The notes under the pieces: generated by a model
What the model was told of the DNA's origin: nothing
The model's database searches: none
What the model saw: only the letters and a program-made list of their open reading frames with translations
Translations under genes and position numbers: made by a program
Shown here: positions 1 to 8,622 of the stretch, piece after piece
How the letters are laid out: every line of letters begins with the position of its first letter
Numbering within the stretch: position 1 is the stretch's first letter
DNA from: Streptomyces cacaoi
Lineage (GTDB): Bacteria > Actinomycetota > Actinomycetes > Streptomycetales > Streptomycetaceae
Reading direction: 5' to 3'
NCBI RefSeq assembly: GCF_006539165.1
Contig: NZ_BJMM01000004.1
Coordinates: 310,001 to 374,000, forward strand
DNA: 64,000 nucleotides

Positions 1-811
1 GGGCGGAGGTCAGCCACTCCGCGGGGGACAGTCCGGTCTCCTGCCGGAACCGTCTGGTGAAGGTCCGCACGCTCATGTGGCAGTGCGCCGCGAGCCGGCC
101 GAGGGACAGCCGCCGGTCCAGGTGGCGCACCATCAGCGTGCGGGCCGCGGCCGTCGAGGTCCCCGCGTCCTCCGCGACCGGATGGTCGATGTACTGCGCC
201 TGCCCGCCCTCCCGCATGGGCGCGACGACGTTGTACCGGGCGATCCGGTTGGCCACCGAGCTGCCGTGGTCCTCCCGCACCACGTGCAGGCACAGGTCGA
301 TGGCCGCGGCGCCGCCCGCGGACGTCAGCACGCCGCCGTCGTCGACGTAGAGCGGATCGGTGTCGAGGTCGACCGAGGGGAAGAGCCGTCGGAACCGTTC
401 CGCGTAGCGCCAGTGCGTCGCGGCCCGGCGCCCCTCCAGCAGGCCGGCCGCCGCGAGCACGAACGACCCGGTGCACAGGGACACCATCCGCGCCCGGCGC
501 CGGGCCGCCCGCAGCGTCTCGGCGAGACGGGGGTCCAGCACACCCTCGTCGAGCACGTCCGGCGCGCGGGTGCCCGCGACGATCACGGTGTCCGCCTGCT
601 CCACCAGGGACAGATCACCCTGCGGCAGCACGCTGTACCCGTTCACCGTCACCACCGGGGCGCCGTCCGGCGTGACCGTCCGTACGTCGTACGCCGCCTC
701 TCCTCCCCGCGTGGTGACCATGGCGAGCATCTGCGCCGGAATGCTGAGGTCGAAGGCGACGGCCGGTGCGAGGGCGAGCACGGTCACCCGGTGCGGGGCT
801 GGAGAGGTCAT
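1..811 (-). CDS. GlxA-type transcriptional regulator (DJ-1/PfpI + AraC HTH), 3' end cut by window edge
   Basis: The frame opens at an ATG at 811 and stays open to base 1, so the C-terminus lies outside the window. The N-terminal ~180 residues are a DJ-1/PfpI (class I glutamine amidotransferase-like) domain with the nucleophile-elbow region MVSLCTGSFVLAAAGLL and the TSAGGAAAIDLCLHVV stretch that are hallmarks of GlxA regulators. The visible part of the C-terminus begins an AraC helix-turn-helix (LSLGRLAAHCHMSVRTFTRRFRQ). Family members sense small metabolites and regulate neighbouring genes. It is divergent from the hydrolase at 920, with 108 bp between the two starts containing a perfect palindrome, so control of that hydrolase and of itself is the obvious inference. 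Confidence 0.88.
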   Translation of the reverse strand, partial: MTSPAPHRVTVLALAPAVAFDLSIPAQMLAMVTTRGGEAAYDVRTVTPDGAPVVTVNGYSVLPQGDLSLVEQADTVIVAGTRAPDVLDEGVLDPRLAETLRAARRRARMVSLCTGSFVLAAAGLLEGRRAATHWRYAERFRRLFPSVDLDTDPLYVDDGGVLTSAGGAAAIDLCLHVVREDHGSSVANRIARYNVVAPMREGGQAQYIDHPVAEDAGTSTAAARTLMVRHLDRRLSLGRLAAHCHMSVRTFTRRFRQETGLSPAEWLTSA

Positions 812-831
812 GGCCCGATAGTTGCACATCA

Positions 832-845
832 TGGCCCTCGGGCCA
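832..845. promoter_or_regulatory. Perfect 6-2-6 palindrome in the GlxA/hydrolase divergent region
   Basis: TGGCCC-TC-GGGCCA lies 21 bp upstream of the regulator start and about 75 bp upstream of the hydrolase start. It is the only clear dyad in this short divergent region and is a candidate operator for the AraC-type regulator. Function is inferred from position only. Confidence 0.35.
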
Positions 846-919
846 CTTCTGCGGTGATCGGAAACCGGCGAAGCTGACGGCAGTTCGCTTCCGCACCGCA
901 CGAAAGGCGGCCACAGGCC

Positions 920-1882
920 ATGTCGCTCCCCGCTGTCGACCCCGAGATCCGGACCCTGCTCGACACCTCCGACGCCGAGGTCTTCCCGCTCCACGACCTG
1001 GACGACGTCCTCGCCGACCCGGCGCGGTACGCGCTGCTGCGGGACCGCCCCGACACCCGCGTCGACGACCGTGTGAAGGTCGGCGACCTGTACATCCCCG
1101 GGCCCGGCGGACAGCTGCGGCTGCGGGTCTACCGCCCCGCCGCCGACGACACCGCGCCCGCCGCCGTGCCCGCCGCACTGCCCGTCGTCCTCTATCTGCA
1201 CGGCGGCGCCTTCACCTACGGCTCGCCCGAGGCCGAGGAGGACCACGCCCTGCGCTACGCCGCCGAGGCCCGGGCCGTCGTCGTCTCCGTCGACTACCGT
1301 CTGGCGCCCGAACACCCCTTCCCCGCCGGGCCCGATGACGCCTACGCGGCGCTGACCTGGCTCGCCGCACACGCAGCCGAGATCGGCGGCGATCCGGAGC
1401 GGATCGCGCTGGTGGGGGTGAGCGCCGGCGGCAACATCGCCGCCTCGACCGCCCTGCGCGCCCGCGACCTCGGCGGCCCGCAGCCGGTCTTCCAACTGCT
1501 GACCTACCCGGCCCTGGACAGCCACGCGGCCAGCGACTCCATGCGCGAGGCCACCGGAACCCCGGTCCTCAACCAGGCCGCGGCCGCCTGGGCCTGGCAC
1601 TACTACACAGGCGGCGACCTCCACACGCCCTACGCCGCACCGCTCGCGGCCACCGACCTCAGCGGGCTGCCGCCCGCGCTCGTCGTCGTGGCCGAGGTCG
1701 ACCCGCTGCGCGACGAAGGCCGCCGGTACGCGGAGCGCCTCACCGCCGCCGGGGTCACCACCGAACTCATCCAGGTCCCGGGCGCCGTGCACGGCTTCGA
1801 CCTGATCTTCCCGAACGCCCGGGTGAGCGAACGCAATCTGGCGGACCAGGTACGCGCCCTCCGCGAGGCGCTGCACGGCTGA
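920..1882 (+). CDS. Alpha/beta hydrolase, hormone-sensitive-lipase family esterase
   Basis: A 320-residue cytoplasmic carboxylesterase of the HSL (bacterial family IV) group. It shows the oxyanion-hole motif HGGA (residues 94-97), the nucleophile elbow GVSAGGN with Ser168 (GDSAGG in most relatives), and a plausible Asp261 (EVDPLRDEG) and His291 (VHGFD) completing the triad. The length is normal for the family. The ATG at 920 is the first good start and the gene stops 35 bp before a convergent gene. Substrate cannot be predicted; short-chain esters are typical of the family. Probably regulated by the divergent GlxA-type protein. Confidence 0.9.
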   Translation: MSLPAVDPEIRTLLDTSDAEVFPLHDLDDVLADPARYALLRDRPDTRVDDRVKVGDLYIPGPGGQLRLRVYRPAADDTAPAAVPAALPVVLYLHGGAFTYGSPEAEEDHALRYAAEARAVVVSVDYRLAPEHPFPAGPDDAYAALTWLAAHAAEIGGDPERIALVGVSAGGNIAASTALRARDLGGPQPVFQLLTYPALDSHAASDSMREATGTPVLNQAAAAWAWHYYTGGDLHTPYAAPLAATDLSGLPPALVVVAEVDPLRDEGRRYAERLTAAGVTTELIQVPGAVHGFDLIFPNARVSERNLADQVRALREALHG

Positions 1883-1917
1883 TGCCGCTGGTCCCGGCCG
1901 GTCTCCGCTGCCCGGTG

Positions 1918-3648
1918 CTAGTCCACGACGTCGATCGTGTACCGGTTCGTCTCCACCCCGGCCGCCGTGACGACCTGCACCTCGACCCGGCCCGGCTCGA
2001 CCTCCACCGGTACGGGCACCGTCAGCACCCCGTCCGTCGGGTTGGCGAAGCCGCCGGGCACCGGGATCAGCGGGGCGTGGACGTGCACCGTGCCGACGCG
2101 GACGACGGTGCGGGCGAGCCGGTCCGCCCCGCCCGCGCCGGGCGGGACGAAGCCGGCGCCGCGGATCTCGATGTCGTCGCCGGTACGGATCGGCGCATGG
2201 AGATCGCCGACCTCCCGGGCCCGGACGACGGACAGCACGACGGGCCGCCCGCCCTCCGCGTACTTGCCCGCCAGATACGTGACCGTCGAGACCACCACCA
2301 GCAGCGCCAGCGCCCACGGCAGATCCGGCAGCCGCTCCGGCTGACGTGCCAGCCGGACCGCGGCGAAGACCACCGCCACCCCGCTGACCAGCACGTACTG
2401 CACATCCGAGAAGGCGCCCCTGCCCTCGTCGTCGGTGAGCAGATCGGCGGCGCGCGGCCGGTCGGCCCGCACCTTCTGGAGCCGCCGGCCGTGCACCCGC
2501 ACCGTCACCGCACGCCGTACGACGACCGCGACGGCGCAGGTCAGCGCGAGCACCGTGAGCGCGCCCGCACCCTGGGCCAGGTCCAGCCCGGACAGCAGCC
2601 GCTCCCGTCGCGCGGCGGAGGACGCCGCCGCCAGCTGGACGGCGAGCACCAGCACGGTGAAGACGGCCAGCAGCACCCAGGCGGCGGCGACGGTGCGCGA
2701 GGTCGACAGCCGGTTGTCCTCGCCGATCACCGGGGCCAGCGCCCCGCCGCGCCGCCGGTGCAGCACGGCCGCCGTCGACAGGCCGCCCGCGGCGACGAGC
2801 GCCGCCACCAGCCCCGCCGTGCGCGCCACCGTCCAGCCGGTGCCCAGCGCCGTCAGCAGCTCGACGAGCAGCAGCAGTCCGACGGCCGCCCAGACGACGA
2901 CGAGGGTGCGGCGTGCCAGCAGTGCCAGCCACGCCTCACCCTCGGTACGGCGCCGGTCGGCGACCTCCCGCGCCGCCGCCGTCAGTTCGTCGGAGATCCA
3001 CTGGCGGGAGGCGCTCGGCGAGTGGGAGAGCGCCGCGGGAACGCTCTCCCCGCCGGCGAGTTCGTCCCGCCGCCGCGCGAACGCGGCCCGGGCGCTCCGG
3101 TAGGCGTCCCGCGCGCCGCGCCCGGTGCCGCCCGGTGCGGCGTACGGGGGCGCCGGCTCCGGGGGCGCCTCGCGTGGCGGTTGTCCGGACGCGTACGGGG
3201 GAGACGCGTGCGGGTGCGCCTGCGGAGGTGCGTGCGGCGGCGGGGGCGCGGGCGTGCGCGGGGCCGTACCCCGTGCGCCGGACAGGCGGGCGGCCAGCCC
3301 GGCCGCGAACTGCCGGGACCGGCGCGCGACTCGGTCCGCCCAGCCGCCGTCCTCCCGCTGCCGCGGCGGTGCGCCGCCCTGCCCGTCCGGGGTGTCGGAC
3401 CCCGGAGCGCCGGGCTCCGGGGGCGGTGCGGCCGGAGCGGGGGTGGCGGTGGTGTCGGGCGGCGCGGTGTCGGACGGGGAGCCGCCGGGTGCCGGGGAAG
3501 GTGGCTGCGGTGTTCGCGCCGGGTCGGCGCCCGGGTGCGGGTGGGCGGCCTCCCGGCGGGCGTTCCCGTGCGCGTCGTGCTCGTTCCCGGCCCCGTCCCC
3601 GGGACGGTCCCCGCTCGTCGAACCGTCCCGAGCCGTGTCCACGGCCAC
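1918..3648 (-). CDS. Membrane protein with Pro-rich N-terminus and C-terminal IPT/TIG-like domain
   Basis: About 576 residues. The first ~220 are low-complexity, Pro/Ala/Gly/Asp rich and probably disordered. A central region (roughly 270-450) holds about six hydrophobic segments in pairs, for example around LLALLARRTLVVVWAAVGLLLLVELL and near WALALLVVVSTVTYLAG (quoted here as broad segments). The C-terminal ~90 residues (EIRGAGFVPPGAGG ... VEVQVVTAAGVETNRYTIDV) have the pattern of an IPT/TIG immunoglobulin-like fold. Start: a GTG at 3648 has GGAAGGCGGGG in front; a TTG at 3666 would add six residues but has no spacing to its own Shine-Dalgarno. Function unknown. It faces the hydrolase gene tail to tail. 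Confidence 0.7.
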   Translation of the reverse strand: MAVDTARDGSTSGDRPGDGAGNEHDAHGNARREAAHPHPGADPARTPQPPSPAPGGSPSDTAPPDTTATPAPAAPPPEPGAPGSDTPDGQGGAPPRQREDGGWADRVARRSRQFAAGLAARLSGARGTAPRTPAPPPPHAPPQAHPHASPPYASGQPPREAPPEPAPPYAAPGGTGRGARDAYRSARAAFARRRDELAGGESVPAALSHSPSASRQWISDELTAAAREVADRRRTEGEAWLALLARRTLVVVWAAVGLLLLVELLTALGTGWTVARTAGLVAALVAAGGLSTAAVLHRRRGGALAPVIGEDNRLSTSRTVAAAWVLLAVFTVLVLAVQLAAASSAARRERLLSGLDLAQGAGALTVLALTCAVAVVVRRAVTVRVHGRRLQKVRADRPRAADLLTDDEGRGAFSDVQYVLVSGVAVVFAAVRLARQPERLPDLPWALALLVVVSTVTYLAGKYAEGGRPVVLSVVRAREVGDLHAPIRTGDDIEIRGAGFVPPGAGGADRLARTVVRVGTVHVHAPLIPVPGGFANPTDGVLTVPVPVEVEPGRVEVQVVTAAGVETNRYTIDVVD

Positions 3649-3902
3649 TGCAACCCCGCCTTCCAACTTCCTTGCAATGGAAGGGGATTGTGCCTTACGC
3701 CGAAGGTGGTCCGTTCATCAGGTCACCCCGGAGCCGGGTGACGGCCGCCACAGGCGGTTGACGGGGCCCGCCGTACGCCTCGCGCCGCCGGCCCTCGCCG
3801 GGTACGGACGCAGAACGTTCCGGCCGGACGCGCGCGGACGCTCGACGTGAGGGGAGGGGGTGTGCTAATGGACGCCGAACGGGCCCGGATACGCTCGCGG
3901 CC

Positions 3903-4256
3903 ATGGACGTACTCATCAATGTCTTCGTCGGCCTGCACATCATCGGTATCGCCGCCCTGCTGGGCGGCTTCTTCACGCAGATGAAGGCCATGGGCCAGGG
4001 CGAGGCCAGGATCGCCAAGGGCATGCTGCACGGCGCCCTGACCATGCTGATCACCGGCGCGGCCCTGGTCGGCTTCAACCAGGCCGCCGATCATCCGGTC
4101 GACAACATCAAGATCGGCGTCAAGCTGGTGCTGCTGATCGCCATCCTCGGCATCACCTACGTCAAGCGGGACGACGAGAAGGTGCCGGCCCCGCTCTTCG
4201 GCGCCGTCGGCCTGCTCACGCTCGCCAACATCTTCATCGCCGTCCTCTGGGTCTGA
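3903..4256 (+). CDS. Small four-helix integral membrane protein
   Basis: 117 residues, almost entirely hydrophobic with four predicted transmembrane helices (about 5-25, 40-60, 68-88, 95-117) and short polar turns such as KRDDEK. It resembles a conserved actinomycete integral membrane protein of unknown function. No Shine-Dalgarno is seen before ATG 3903; instead a TACGCT hexamer sits 7 bp upstream of the start, so the message may be leaderless. Stand-alone gene between two opposing units. Confidence 0.75.
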   Translation: MDVLINVFVGLHIIGIAALLGGFFTQMKAMGQGEARIAKGMLHGALTMLITGAALVGFNQAADHPVDNIKIGVKLVLLIAILGITYVKRDDEKVPAPLFGAVGLLTLANIFIAVLWV

Positions 4257-4394
4257 CGGCTTCCGCTCCTTCTTCCTTCGGCGCTCCTCCCCGGGCCGCC
4301 CGGAACCCGCCGCCGCTTCGGGGGAGCCCGGCCGCCGCGCCCCGCTCGGGGGTGGGAGGCGCGACGACCGGGCAGCTCGGGGCGCCGGTGCGGG

Positions 4395-5750
4395 TCAGCC
4401 CTGGACGGCCGTGCGGAAGGCGGCCAGCGCCTCGTCCCAGTCGGCCGGCGCGTCCCCGGCGACCAGCGCACGCAGCCCCCGGACCGTCCTGGGCGGCAGG
4501 CCGGCACCGAGCACGCCCGTGGCCCGGCCCTCCCGGCCGTGCAGCGCGGCCAGCCGCAGCGGATCCTTCTCCAGGCACAGCACCTCGATCCGGTCGGCGC
4601 CCTCCAGCACCCCGTACGCCTGGAGCTTGAGCCCGAACTGGTCCGACCAGAAGTACGGGACGGGCGCGAACGGGCGCGGCGCGCCGAAGCGTTCCGCGTC
4701 CAGCTCGGCGAGGAGGTTGCGGGCCGCCGCCAGGCCCTGCTCGGTGGCGTTCATCCGGTGCTCGACACGGAGCGTGCGGCCCAGCACCGGGTGGTACCAG
4801 CGGGCCACGTCCCCCGCGCCGTACACGCCGGGCGCCGCCGCGCAGTGCGCGTCGCACCCCAGCCCGTCGGCCAGATCGAGCCGCACCCCGTCGGCGGCGC
4901 GCGCCCCGGCGCCCGCGGCCTCCGCGCCCGGGGCCGCCGCCTCGCCGGACGGGCCGAGCCAGTCGACCGCGGGGACGGAGCCGGTGGCGACCAGCACCGT
5001 GTCCGCCTCGACGGTGCCGCCGTCCGCCAGCCGCACCCCCGTGACGTGCCGGCCGTCCGGACCGCCCGCCGGGTCCGGGCCGGTGACGACGCCGCTCGCG
5101 CGCCCGGCGCGCAGCTCCACACCGTGCGCCCGGTGCACCGCCGCCAGCAGCGCGCCCGTCTCGGCGCCCAGCACCCGGCCCATGGGCGCCGTACCGGAAC
5201 CGATCAGGACGACCCGGTGACCCAGCCCGGTGGCGACGGCCGCGGCCTCGGCACCCAGCACCCCGTCGCCGACGACGGCGAGCCGGCGGCCCGGCGCGGC
5301 GAGCCGCTCGCGCAGGGCCAGCGCGTCCTCCAGGGAACGCAGCACGTACACCCCCGCCACGCCTTCCGTGCCGGGCAGCGTGCGGGGCCGGACGCCGGTG
5401 GCGACGACGATGCCCGCGCAGTCCAGGACGGTGCGCTCGGCGTCGTCCAGGGTGAGCCGCCGGGCCGCGGCGTCGAGCGCGGCGGCCCGGGTGCCCAGCC
5501 GCAGATCGAGATCGAGCCCGGCGAGCTGCTCGGCGCTGCGCAGCCCGGTGCGGTCCGGCTCCCAACTGCCGGACAGCACCTGCTTGGACAGCGGCGGCCG
5601 GTCGTAGGGCGGATGCGGCTCGTCGCCGACGAGGGTGAGCAGGCCGTCCCAACCCGCCCGGCGCAGCCCCTCGACCGCCGCGAGCCCCGCGGCGGACGCG
5701 CCGACCACCGCTATCCGGGGCGCCGGTCGCCCCCGGTCGCCGCTGGTCAC
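4395..5750 (-). CDS. FAD-dependent ferredoxin reductase of the P450 system
   Basis: About 451 residues if the GTG at 5750 is used; this GTG overlaps the ferredoxin stop as GTGA, a translational-coupling arrangement. A longer frame upstream has no family similarity. It shows the N-terminal Rossmann fingerprint (IAVVGASAAGLAAVEGLRRAG), the PYDRPPLSK motif of rhodocoxin/putidaredoxin-type reductases, a second NAD-binding Rossmann motif (LAVVGDGVLGAEAAAVATGLG), and the FAD-binding GVYGAGDVARWYHP and PYFWSDQFG motifs. It would pass electrons from NAD(P)H via the ferredoxin to the P450. Last gene of the P450-ferredoxin-reductase unit. One low-complexity Ala/Gly insertion interrupts the region after VDWLGP. 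Confidence 0.9.
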   Translation of the reverse strand: MTSGDRGRPAPRIAVVGASAAGLAAVEGLRRAGWDGLLTLVGDEPHPPYDRPPLSKQVLSGSWEPDRTGLRSAEQLAGLDLDLRLGTRAAALDAAARRLTLDDAERTVLDCAGIVVATGVRPRTLPGTEGVAGVYVLRSLEDALALRERLAAPGRRLAVVGDGVLGAEAAAVATGLGHRVVLIGSGTAPMGRVLGAETGALLAAVHRAHGVELRAGRASGVVTGPDPAGGPDGRHVTGVRLADGGTVEADTVLVATGSVPAVDWLGPSGEAAAPGAEAAGAGARAADGVRLDLADGLGCDAHCAAAPGVYGAGDVARWYHPVLGRTLRVEHRMNATEQGLAAARNLLAELDAERFGAPRPFAPVPYFWSDQFGLKLQAYGVLEGADRIEVLCLEKDPLRLAALHGREGRATGVLGAGLPPRTVRGLRALVAGDAPADWDEALAAFRTAVQG

Positions 5751-5941
5751 GCGTCGACCTCGATGGCGGCGGCGGGGCAGATGGCGGCGGCTTCCCGTAC
5801 GGCCTCGTGCCGGTCGGCGGGCGGGGCCGCGTCGAGCAGGACGACGATGCCGTCCTCGTCCCGCTGGTCGAAGACCTCCGGCGCGACCAGTACGCACTGG
5901 CCGGCGCCGCAGCACTTGTCCGGGTCGACGGTGACTCGCAT
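5747..5941 (-). CDS. [3Fe-4S] ferredoxin, P450 redox partner
   Basis: A 64-residue ferredoxin. Cys10, Cys16 and Cys55 (CCGAGQC ... ICP) fit the three-cysteine pattern of actinomycete 3Fe-4S P450 ferredoxins; Cys11 is an additional neighbour. ATG 5941 has GAAGGAAGG at good spacing, so the longer upstream frame is not used. The stop overlaps the start of the reductase gene by 4 bp (GTGA). It follows the P450 by 107 bp and is the expected electron carrier for it. Confidence 0.92.
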   Translation of the reverse strand: MRVTVDPDKCCGAGQCVLVAPEVFDQRDEDGIVVLLDAAPPADRHEAVREAAAICPAAAIEVDA

Positions 5942-6048
5942 GGGGACCTTCCTTCGTGTATCGCTGCGTTGATGGCCGCGTTGCCGGCTGTGGTGGTTGT
6001 GCAGGTTGTGGTGCGGGTTGCCGTGCCGGTGGCGTGCGGCGTGGGCCG

Positions 6049-7278
6049 TCACCAGGTCACGGGCAGTGCGTGGCACCCGTGTATGGCCATGTCGGTGCGG
6101 AAGGGGATCTCGTCGAGCGGCACGGCCGGCCGCATGGTGGGGAAGAGGCGCAGCAACGTCCCGATGACGACCTGGAGTTCGGCACGGGCCAGCGCCTGGC
6201 CCAGACACTGGTGGATGCCGTATCCGAAGGCCACATGGTGCTGCGCGTTGGGGCGGCACACGTCCAGCCGGTCCGGGTCCTCGAAGGTGGCGCCGTCCCG
6301 GTTGGCGGCGGGCACCGCGACGACGACGCCCTCACCGGCCCGGATGAGCCGGCCGCCCACCTCCACGTCCTCGGTGGCGGCGCGGCGCGGGCCGTTGCGG
6401 ATGATGCTGTGGAAGCGCAGCAGTTCCTCCGTCGCGCCGCGGATCAGCGAGGGGTCGTCCCGCAGCCGGCCGGCGGTCTCCGGGTCGAGCATCAGCGTCA
6501 GCGCCGACAGGCCGATCATGTTGGCGGTCGTCTCATGCCCCGCGATCAGCAGCAGGGCCGCGAAGGCGACGACGTCCTCGTGGCCCAGCTCGCCCGCGTC
6601 CTGCTGCTCGGTCGCCAGCCGGCTGAGGATGTCGTCGCCCGGCCGCTCCCTCTTCGCCCGGACCAACGCGTCCAGATACGCGACGAGTTCGGCCCGTGCC
6701 GTGCGGCGCTCCTCCTCGCTCTTCTCGCGGGAGAGGAGCGTCCCGGTCAGCCGCTGGAACAGCTCGTGGTCGTCGTACGGGACCCCCAGCAGCAGGCTGA
6801 TCGCCAGCGACGGCAGCGGCAGCGCGAGCGCCTCGACGAGGTCCACGGGGTGCTCGGCGGGATCGGTGGCCGCCATCGCGTCGCACAGCTCGTCGGTGAT
6901 CCGCTGGAGGGTGGGACGCAGCGCCTCCACCCGCTTGACCATGAAGTCCCGCGTCACCATGCGGCGCAGCCTGGTGTGGTCGGGCGGATCCATCCGGATG
7001 AAGCCGCGGGCCGCGCCGTCGACCGGTGCGCCTCCCGTCATGCCGCTGCGCGGATAGCCGGGGCTGGTGGTGTCCGAGCTGAAGCGGCGGTCGCCGAGTA
7101 TCGCCCGGACGTCCGCGTACCGGGTGGCCAGCCATGCCCGGCTGCCGTCCGGCAGCGAGATCCTGGACAGCGGCTCCTCCAGCCGCAGCCGGCCGAGCCC
7201 CTCGGGCGGGTCGAACGGGCAGCCCGGGGGCGGCTGGACGGGCAGGGGCTGCGGTGCTTCCGCGGAGGTGGTGGTCAT
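6049..7278 (-). CDS. Cytochrome P450, CYP105-like
   Basis: 409 residues. It has the I-helix oxygen-binding motif AGHETT (about residues 246-251), a K-helix ExxR (EELLR), and the heme-binding loop FGYGIHQCLGQ with the iron ligand Cys358. The overall layout, including the N-terminal FDPPEGLGRLRLEEPLSRI and RFSSD segments, resembles the actinomycete CYP105 family of broad-specificity, often xenobiotic-inducible monooxygenases. ATG 7278 is preceded by GAGGAG at good spacing; a longer frame to 7353 lacks this. First gene of the P450-ferredoxin-reductase unit, with a 24-bp palindrome 55 bp upstream that suggests repression by the upstream TetR protein. The substrate is unknown. Confidence 0.92.
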   Translation of the reverse strand: MTTTSAEAPQPLPVQPPPGCPFDPPEGLGRLRLEEPLSRISLPDGSRAWLATRYADVRAILGDRRFSSDTTSPGYPRSGMTGGAPVDGAARGFIRMDPPDHTRLRRMVTRDFMVKRVEALRPTLQRITDELCDAMAATDPAEHPVDLVEALALPLPSLAISLLLGVPYDDHELFQRLTGTLLSREKSEEERRTARAELVAYLDALVRAKRERPGDDILSRLATEQQDAGELGHEDVVAFAALLLIAGHETTANMIGLSALTLMLDPETAGRLRDDPSLIRGATEELLRFHSIIRNGPRRAATEDVEVGGRLIRAGEGVVVAVPAANRDGATFEDPDRLDVCRPNAQHHVAFGYGIHQCLGQALARAELQVVIGTLLRLFPTMRPAVPLDEIPFRTDMAIHGCHALPVTW

Positions 7279-7332
7279 GCCGCTCCTCGCTCTGCGCGGT
7301 GGACGCGGGCCGCACGGACCCACGCCTGGGCT

Positions 7333-7356
7333 TACAGGCGTTAGCTTACGCATGTA
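7333..7356. promoter_or_regulatory. Interrupted 24-bp palindrome, candidate TetR operator of the P450 operon
   Basis: The sequence reads TACA-x-GCGT-x-AGCT-x-ACGC-x-TGTA: 20 of 24 positions obey dyad symmetry. It lies 55 bp upstream of the P450 start, in the only locally AT-rich stretch of this region, where the promoter should be. Size and form are typical of TetR-family operators. The TetR gene at 7788-8435 is the natural candidate binder; this is inference. Confidence 0.5.
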
Positions 7357-7479
7357 TCCCCAGGGAGCGCACCACCGGGCACCCGCCGGCCGGGCACCGC
7401 ATTCCGGCTACCCACGGAGCAGAGGTGGCAAGCCGGGCACGGGAGTTGAGCGGGTTCGCCGCGCGGGGCGGGGCACATG

Positions 7480-7566
7480 GCGCGGGGGAGCCCGGCGCCG
7501 TGCGTGCGCCCGGTCGCGGCGCGGGGGAGCCCGGCGCCGTGCGTGCGCCCGGTCGCGGCGCGGGGG
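7480..7566. repeat. 39-bp tandem direct repeat (2.2 copies)
   Basis: Two exact 39-bp copies (7480-7518 and 7519-7557) followed by nine matching bases. They lie in the long spacer between the P450 and TetR genes. The copies are identical, so the duplication is recent or maintained. 39 bp is 13 codons, but I do not believe the overlapping frames are genes. Confidence 0.85.
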
Positions 7567-7599
7567 CGGATTCGGCGGAGGGCCGGCGCCCCGGGGAGG

Positions 7600-7785
7600 G
7601 ATGCCCCAGCCGGAAGGGCACCCCAGCCGGAAGGGCGCCCCATCAGGAAGGGGCTCAGCCGGAAGGCGGGCTCAGTCGGGAGGAGGGCTCCGTCGGGAAA
7701 GGGGGCTCAGCCGGAGGGGAGGGTCCAGCCGGAGGAGAGGGCTCGGTTGGGCCCGGTCGGGGAGGACTCGGCCGGAGGGGAGAGG
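7600..7785. repeat. Degenerate G-rich repeats between TetR gene and P450
   Basis: Many imperfect copies of a core like cagccggaaggg(g), each about 16-22 bp apart, fill the space just downstream of the TetR gene. Together with the 39-bp repeat they make up most of the 509-bp gene-free stretch 7279-7787, whose only other recognisable content is the palindrome at 7333. No open frame here looks coding. Confidence 0.55.
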
Positions 7786-7787
7786 GC

Positions 7788-8435
7788 TCAGCGTTCCAGG
7801 AGGAGGGCGAGCAGTTCGTCGACGAAACCGTCCAGCCGGGCCGGGTCCTTGCGGCGCGGCATCACCTGCCAGAGCGTCACCCGGCCGTGCACGCTGTACC
7901 AGAGCACGTACGGGGCCTCCGCGCGGGTGCCCCGCACCCGCCAGCCCGCGTCCTCGCACCGCCGCAGCGCCTGCTCCCAGCCGCGGACCAGCACCCCCGC
8001 CGGATGCCCGGGCAGCCGTTCGGCCTCGACCGGGGTCTGCCAGGTGTCGTACATCAGCCGGTACTTGGCCGGATGCTCGACGGCGTACCGGCAGTAGGCG
8101 CGCAGCTGGGCGCGGAGCCGCTCCAGCGGTTCGTCGTCCGCGGCGTCTGCGTCCGCCTCCGCCATGGCCTCCGCCAGCCGCTCGTAGTTCTGCGCGAGCG
8201 TCGCCCAGACCAGCTCCGTCTTGTCCGTGAAGTGCCGGTAGATGCTGGGCGCTGCGATGCCGACCTCGCGGGCGACGGCACGCAGCGACAGGGCGTCCTC
8301 GCTGCCCAGCTCCTCCAGCAGCCGTTCGGTGGCGCGCAGGATGTCGGTGCGCAGCCGGTCGCCCTGGCCGCGCGGATTGCGGGCTCTGGCGCCGCGCGTA
8401 CCGCCCGCCCGCGCCCCGGTGTTCCGCTCACTCAT
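7788..8435 (-). CDS. TetR/AcrR-family transcriptional regulator
   Basis: 215 residues from ATG 8435, which has GGGAGGTGG at good spacing; the frame extends upstream but without features. The N-terminal helix-turn-helix is clear (LSLRAVAREVGIAAPSIYRHFTDKTELVWATL, quoted as a broad region, residues about 40-75), preceded by a basic Arg/Gly arm. The C-terminal ligand domain has the VEHPAKYRLMYDT and WYSVHGRVTLW patterns of the TetR_C_13/WHG-type group. It reads toward the P450 genes 509 bp away and is the likely repressor of that unit. Confidence 0.88.
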   Translation of the reverse strand: MSERNTGARAGGTRGARARNPRGQGDRLRTDILRATERLLEELGSEDALSLRAVAREVGIAAPSIYRHFTDKTELVWATLAQNYERLAEAMAEADADAADDEPLERLRAQLRAYCRYAVEHPAKYRLMYDTWQTPVEAERLPGHPAGVLVRGWEQALRRCEDAGWRVRGTRAEAPYVLWYSVHGRVTLWQVMPRRKDPARLDGFVDELLALLLER

Positions 8436-8622
8436 CCGCCGCCGCCACCTCCCTCGGCCTTCCCGGCCGGCCCGCTCGCTCCGGCCGCCGGACACCCAGA
8501 GTAACCGGGGGCGGGGGACCTCGGGCCGGGACGGCCCCGGCCCACGGGCCCCGGCGGGCGGGCCGGGGGCCGGGGCGGACGAGGCCGGACGAGGCCGGAC
8601 GAGATCGGACGAGGCCGGGCCG

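Noticed and set aside
5942..6259. N-terminal extension of the ferredoxin to about 170 residues
   Set aside because: It overlaps the P450 gene; a strong Shine-Dalgarno and the family start are at 5941.
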